From Sphingobacterium puteale (GTDB lineage: Bacteria; Bacteroidota; Bacteroidia; Sphingobacteriales; Sphingobacteriaceae): DNA of 64,000 nucleotides. Numbering within the stretch: the stretch's first letter is position 1; the number at the start of each line of letters is the position of its first letter. The notes beneath the pieces were generated by a model that had not been told where the DNA came from, searched no databases, and saw only the letters and a program-made list of their open reading frames with translations. This document shows, piece after piece, positions 62,534 through 64,000 of this stretch. Location of the stretch: the NCBI RefSeq assembly GCF_003627955.1, contig NZ_RBWS01000006.1:124001-188000 (forward strand). Reading direction: 5' to 3'. Both the position numbers and the translations under genes were made by a program.

Positions 62534-64000
62534 TTACTTTTCTTCCATGATATACACGTCCCAAGGGCCTAATAAGATCTGTTGACCTGCTTGCACCACA
62601 TTGCCCGAAATAAGTTCTTTCGTTGGAGCACCTGTATATGTAATCTGTTTTGGTTGAGCACTATAATTAAATAGGTAATGTATCGCCTTGCCCCATTTAT
62701 TCGTTCCCGAACGCTGAATGATTGGGAAAGTGTAGCTGTTGACGGCGGTAACCTTGGCCGCCGTAGCAGTTTCTCGGATAATCGCATTGAGCAATTCCTG
62801 TGAAGGATAGGTTCCGATATAGGTTAGCTTTCCTTTGCCGTATGTATTTTCTGTTATCACGGGCCTCTTTCCAAAGAAGGGGTGTTCGGCATAGGCCAAG
62901 GGTTTGGCAGTCTCAGTTTGTAAAAACTCGTACCAGTCGCCTATTTGGTTCTTGCTGGTCAATTGAAAAGGATTATCTTTCAGCTGCATATCGCCGATTG
63001 TGGAGAACTCTTGATAGTAGAATCCACAGGCTTTCCGCAATGGTCCGGGTGCTGCCGTGGCCCTAACGGCAGAGTGCTCGTCGCAATAGCCGCTTTTGTG
63101 CATCATGACGACATGGCCGCCCTCTTTTACAAATTTATCAATCGCCTGAAGCAGTTCATCCGTAGCGACATAAAGCGGAGGGATAACCAACATGGCATAG
63201 CCGTTAAAATCATAAATTTTATCGCATGGGATAATATCTGCTTCAATATTTTGAAAGTATAGTGATTTGTGGACCATGTCGATGGGGTAATTGTTTTTAT
63301 AGGTATAAGGCATAAAGTTCATTGCGTGGTATGAATCGTGGCTATACAAGATTGCTACTTTATTTTTCTTTTTCAAGTCGATGATATGATCCCCGATTTT
63401 TGCCAGCTCTTTTGCAGTAGTTTTAAACTCATTGTATATTCGATTCGGCTGCAGATCGTGTCCCAATATGCCGCGCCAATAGGTTTCCTGGCCATAATGT
63501 AGGGTAGACCAATGCCAGTATTCCACCATATTGGCACCTGAGGCATAATGGGCATACACGTTTTGCCGTAACTGTCTGTCGTAGGGTGGATACTGGGTGC
63601 GCGCGTCCCAACCTATTCCCTGAGCGTTGGTTTCCATCACGATGTAATTATTCTTGCCGACAGTGCGTACAAAATCACCTGCATAAGCGATGCGCTGCCC
63701 ATCTTGTTTATCCTGTACGTCATGGTAAATATTGATGGCAGGATATTGCATCTGACGAAAACTTTCCACCTGATCTATATTGTGAAAATCAGGCATAAAG
63801 CAGTGGGTTATAAACTGGTCTTTGCGCTTATATTCATTGACAATGTCGCATTGCCAGTTGAGAAAGTCAGCGACCTGTTTGCGGTTGTACCGCTCCCATT
63901 CGTTTTTATAGGAGGGATTGGTGACGCCATCGCGGGTATAGAATTCTTCCCAAGTCCGAATATTCATTCCCCAGTAGTTCATACCCCATGCTTTGTTGAG
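62534..64000 (-). CDS. GH42 beta-galactosidase, C-terminal two thirds (partial)
   Basis: The reading frame continues past the right edge of the window (residues LNKAWG precede the first internal Met at 63982), so the start and the acid/base region lie outside. What is visible fits GH42: LNKAWGMNYWGMNIRTWEEF resembles the family LN.AWG..FW motif, YIVMETNAQGIGWDARTQYP holds the expected nucleophile Glu, and MVEYWHWSTLHYGQETYWRG follows. Next comes the trimerisation domain (about VAILYSHDSYHAMNFMPYTY onward) and a small C-terminal beta domain ending IMEEK. It would remove beta-galactose from oligosaccharides. First of the visible genes of the minus-strand operon; the promoter is beyond the window. 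Confidence 0.9.
   Translation of the reverse strand, partial: LNKAWGMNYWGMNIRTWEEFYTRDGVTNPSYKNEWERYNRKQVADFLNWQCDIVNEYKRKDQFITHCFMPDFHNIDQVESFRQMQYPAINIYHDVQDKQDGQRIAYAGDFVRTVGKNNYIVMETNAQGIGWDARTQYPPYDRQLRQNVYAHYASGANMVEYWHWSTLHYGQETYWRGILGHDLQPNRIYNEFKTTAKELAKIGDHIIDLKKKNKVAILYSHDSYHAMNFMPYTYKNNYPIDMVHKSLYFQNIEADIIPCDKIYDFNGYAMLVIPPLYVATDELLQAIDKFVKEGGHVVMMHKSGYCDEHSAVRATAAPGPLRKACGFYYQEFSTIGDMQLKDNPFQLTSKNQIGDWYEFLQTETAKPLAYAEHPFFGKRPVITENTYGKGKLTYIGTYPSQELLNAIIRETATAAKVTAVNSYTFPIIQRSGTNKWGKAIHYLFNYSAQPKQITYTGAPTKELISGNVVQAGQQILLGPWDVYIMEEK

Overview
The window comes from a polysaccharide-degrading member of the Bacteroidota, most likely Sphingobacteriaceae (Sphingobacterium-like). The evidence is four SusC/SusD outer-membrane pairs, a one-protein hybrid two-component regulator, Bacteroidota-type promoters (TAnnTTTG -7 boxes), lipoprotein signal peptides and moderate GC. 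It is almost wholly a multi-operon polysaccharide utilization locus (PUL) for xylan-type hemicellulose, probably a decorated glucuronoarabinoxylan. I saw no tRNA, rRNA, CRISPR or insertion sequence.

Layout. 2-2853: the tail of a GH2 enzyme faces a GH127 beta-L-arabinofuranosidase. 3160-10035: a regulated promoter, a SusC/SusD pair, a terminator and a GH29 enzyme. 10056-11747: a secreted serine protease with a PDZ domain. 12034-22357: a self-contained ECF sigma / FecR / STN-SusC / SusD / DUF4843 / PKD-like / TlpA-thioredoxin unit. 22484-37704 (minus strand): a Xus-type xylan operon, made of two SusC/SusD pairs, a XusE-like lipoprotein, a GH10 xylanase, a GH5 enzyme with a ricin-type lectin domain and a carbohydrate esterase. 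38145-42221: a divergent hybrid two-component (HTCS) regulator. 42405-56808: transaldolase, split transketolase, CE1 esterase, GH95, three GH43 genes and a GH10-GH43 fusion. 57006-64000 (minus strand): GH2, GH29, GH97 and GH42, running off the window end.

How it works together. Surface GH10/GH5 lipoproteins cut the xylan backbone and the SusC/SusD pairs import oligosaccharides. Periplasmic GH43, GH95, GH97, GH127, GH29, GH2 and GH42 enzymes and the esterases remove side chains. The transaldolase and transketolase can feed released pentoses into central metabolism. The HTCS would sense an oligosaccharide in the periplasm. I found one shared promoter/operator layout in front of three units (SusC at 3418, XusA-type SusC at 37704, transaldolase at 42405): an upstream block near ACATTYTTAYCCTTCWTTT sits exactly 54 bases before a TAGYTTTG -7 box in all three. 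It is the best candidate for the HTCS regulon signature.

The most unusual property is deletion-type damage within one operon. A sialate O-acetylesterase-type gene (51317) has lost its middle. A GPH-family sugar transporter (54300) keeps only its last quarter. A GH67 alpha-glucuronidase (56845) seems reduced to its signal peptide and first few residues. The neighbouring GH10-GH43 fusion hinges on a run of eight A: one A fewer would restore two separate genes. The GH10 xylanase at 25168 carries a binding module whose two halves are in swapped order.
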